This document shows positions 10,691-11,328 of a DNA stretch of 11,328 nt, piece by piece (the first letter of the stretch is position 1; every line of letters starts with the position of its first letter). The stretch covers positions 1 through 11,328 of the forward strand of contig CAZXVH010000141.1 of NCBI GenBank assembly GCA_964643965.1, in the 5' to 3' direction. A program made the position numbers and the translations under genes. The notes below the pieces were generated by a model. The model was given only the letters and a program-made list of their open reading frames with translations. It did not search any database and was not told the DNA's origin. This stretch comes from GCA-2746795 sp964643965 (GTDB lineage Bacteria > Chloroflexota > Anaerolineae > Promineifilales > Promineifilaceae).

Positions 10691-11328
10691 ATGACAACGC
10701 TCGCTGATTTACGCCAACAACTGAAAATAACGCCGCTCACCCGTCAAGCTTTGCCGCCTGAACCATTGTCCCAATTTGAACGTTGGCGGCAAGAGGCGCA
10801 TGATGCTGATTTACCGCATCCAAACGCCATGAGCCTGGCGACGGTTTCGGCGGAGGGCCTGGTCTCTTCGCGGTTGGTGATGCTGCGCTATTTTGATGAA
10901 CGCGGTTTTGTCTTTTTCACTGGCCTGGAGACGCAAAAGGCGCGTGACATTGACGAGAATGGGAATGTATCGCTGCTGTTTCCCTGGTTACTGCTGGAAA
11001 GACAGGTGCGGGTGGCGGGAACGGCCGTTTCCCTTCCCAAATCCGAAGCGGTGCAGTTCTTTATGAAGCGATCTCCGGGCAGCCAAATGGGGATGTGGCT
11101 GGCTCAGTCCAGCGAAGTGATTTCTGCGCACAGCGTCATGCGCAGTAAATTGGCTGAACTCAAACAAAAATTCAGGGAAGGGCGTGTGCCAGCGCCGCCA
11201 GCCTGGGGTGGTTATCGTGTCGTACCGCGTCGTATTGAGTTTTGGCAGGGCCGCGCCGACCACTTGCACGACCGGTTTGCTTACACGCTGGAAGCAACTG
11301 GCGAGTGGGCGCTGGCACGGCTGCTGCC
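10691..11328 (+). CDS. pdxH: Pyridoxamine 5'-phosphate oxidase PdxH (last codons outside window)
   Basis: PdxH is an FMN-dependent cytoplasmic enzyme that oxidises pyridoxine or pyridoxamine 5'-phosphate to pyridoxal 5'-phosphate. The 212 codons visible cover nearly the whole family length, ending in WALARLL where the family ends RLAP. Family signatures in order are NAMSLATVSAEGLVSSRLVML, FDERGFVFFT, LLFPWLLLERQVRV, GSQMGMWLAQSS, WGGYRV, and EFWQG followed by LHDRF. The C-terminal active-site motif, NRLHDR in E. coli (R197, H199), here reads DHLHDR. H193 matches His199, but the Arg position is H191. The start ATG 10691 has no ribosome site and may be used on a leaderless mRNA. One ACGGCCGT palindrome gives GTAVS. 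It sits behind a strong terminator and appears independent of the signalling genes. Confidence 0.93.
   Translation, partial: MTTLADLRQQLKITPLTRQALPPEPLSQFERWRQEAHDADLPHPNAMSLATVSAEGLVSSRLVMLRYFDERGFVFFTGLETQKARDIDENGNVSLLFPWLLLERQVRVAGTAVSLPKSEAVQFFMKRSPGSQMGMWLAQSSEVISAHSVMRSKLAELKQKFREGRVPAPPAWGGYRVVPRRIEFWQGRADHLHDRFAYTLEATGEWALARLL

Larger units (their letters stand above)
127..11028. repeat. Dispersed 8-bp palindrome ACGGCCGT, 22 copies
   Basis: First bases of the copies are 127, 402, 1375, 1737, 2937, 3545, 4457, 4560, 4923, 5826, 6182, 6473, 6617, 7924, 7936, 8203, 8293, 8779, 9006, 9388, 9982 and 11021. Many extend to GAAACGGCCGTT or AACGGCCGTT. All 22 lie inside genes. Fourteen are read as Thr-Ala-Val, six as (Asn/Asp/His)-Gly-Arg and two as Arg-Pro. 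Near copies with C or T as first base occur at 1521, 5284 and 8248. The behaviour resembles the HIP1 octamer of cyanobacteria. Its function is unknown. Confidence 0.9.

Overview
The window looks like chromosomal DNA of a free-living bacterium, most likely a member of the Chloroflexota (Anaerolineae or Ardenticatenia-like). This is inference from style: moderately GC-rich DNA, lipoproteins and kinases with long TPTP/ATP-rich linkers, GAF-SpoIIE phosphatases, and a transmembrane Ser/Thr kinase with jelly-roll-like rather than PASTA ectodomains. No 16S rRNA or other phylogenetic marker is present.

Layout. (1) 1-853, minus strand: queG (epoxyqueuosine reductase), cut by the window edge, with a large inverted repeat in its leader. 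(2) 1045-7786, plus strand: a signalling cluster. A small STAS anti-anti-sigma factor comes first (1045-1398). A strong terminator-like hairpin follows, and then three closely packed genes: an RsbW-like kinase fused to a STAS domain (1493-2296), a membrane-anchored phosphatase with four GAF domains and a SpoIIE catalytic domain (2300-5239), and a transmembrane Ser/Thr protein kinase with two tandem ectodomains (5267-7786). (3) 7900-9420: a lipoprotein with a beta-lactamase/PBP-like serine hydrolase domain. (4) 9549-10532: a secreted protein built from helical repeats with a Gly-rich tail, preceded by 11-bp-phased direct repeats like the binding sites of PhoB/OmpR-type regulators. (5) 10691-end: pdxH, lacking only its last few codons, preceded by a palindrome and a strong terminator.

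How the parts may work together. The STAS protein, kinase-STAS fusion and SpoIIE phosphatase are the three components of an RsbV/RsbW/RsbU partner-switching module: the kinase phosphorylates the STAS serine, the phosphatase reverses this in response to its sensor domains, and the free partner controls a target. No sigma factor is encoded in the window, so the output is unknown. The adjoining membrane kinase suggests that an extracytoplasmic signal is integrated with the cytoplasmic GAF inputs.

Across all of this lies a second layer: the 8-bp palindrome ACGGCCGT occurs 22 times by my reading, always inside genes. It is read mostly as Thr-Ala-Val or (Asn/Asp)-Gly-Arg. It resembles the HIP1 phenomenon of cyanobacteria and is the most unusual signal in the window.
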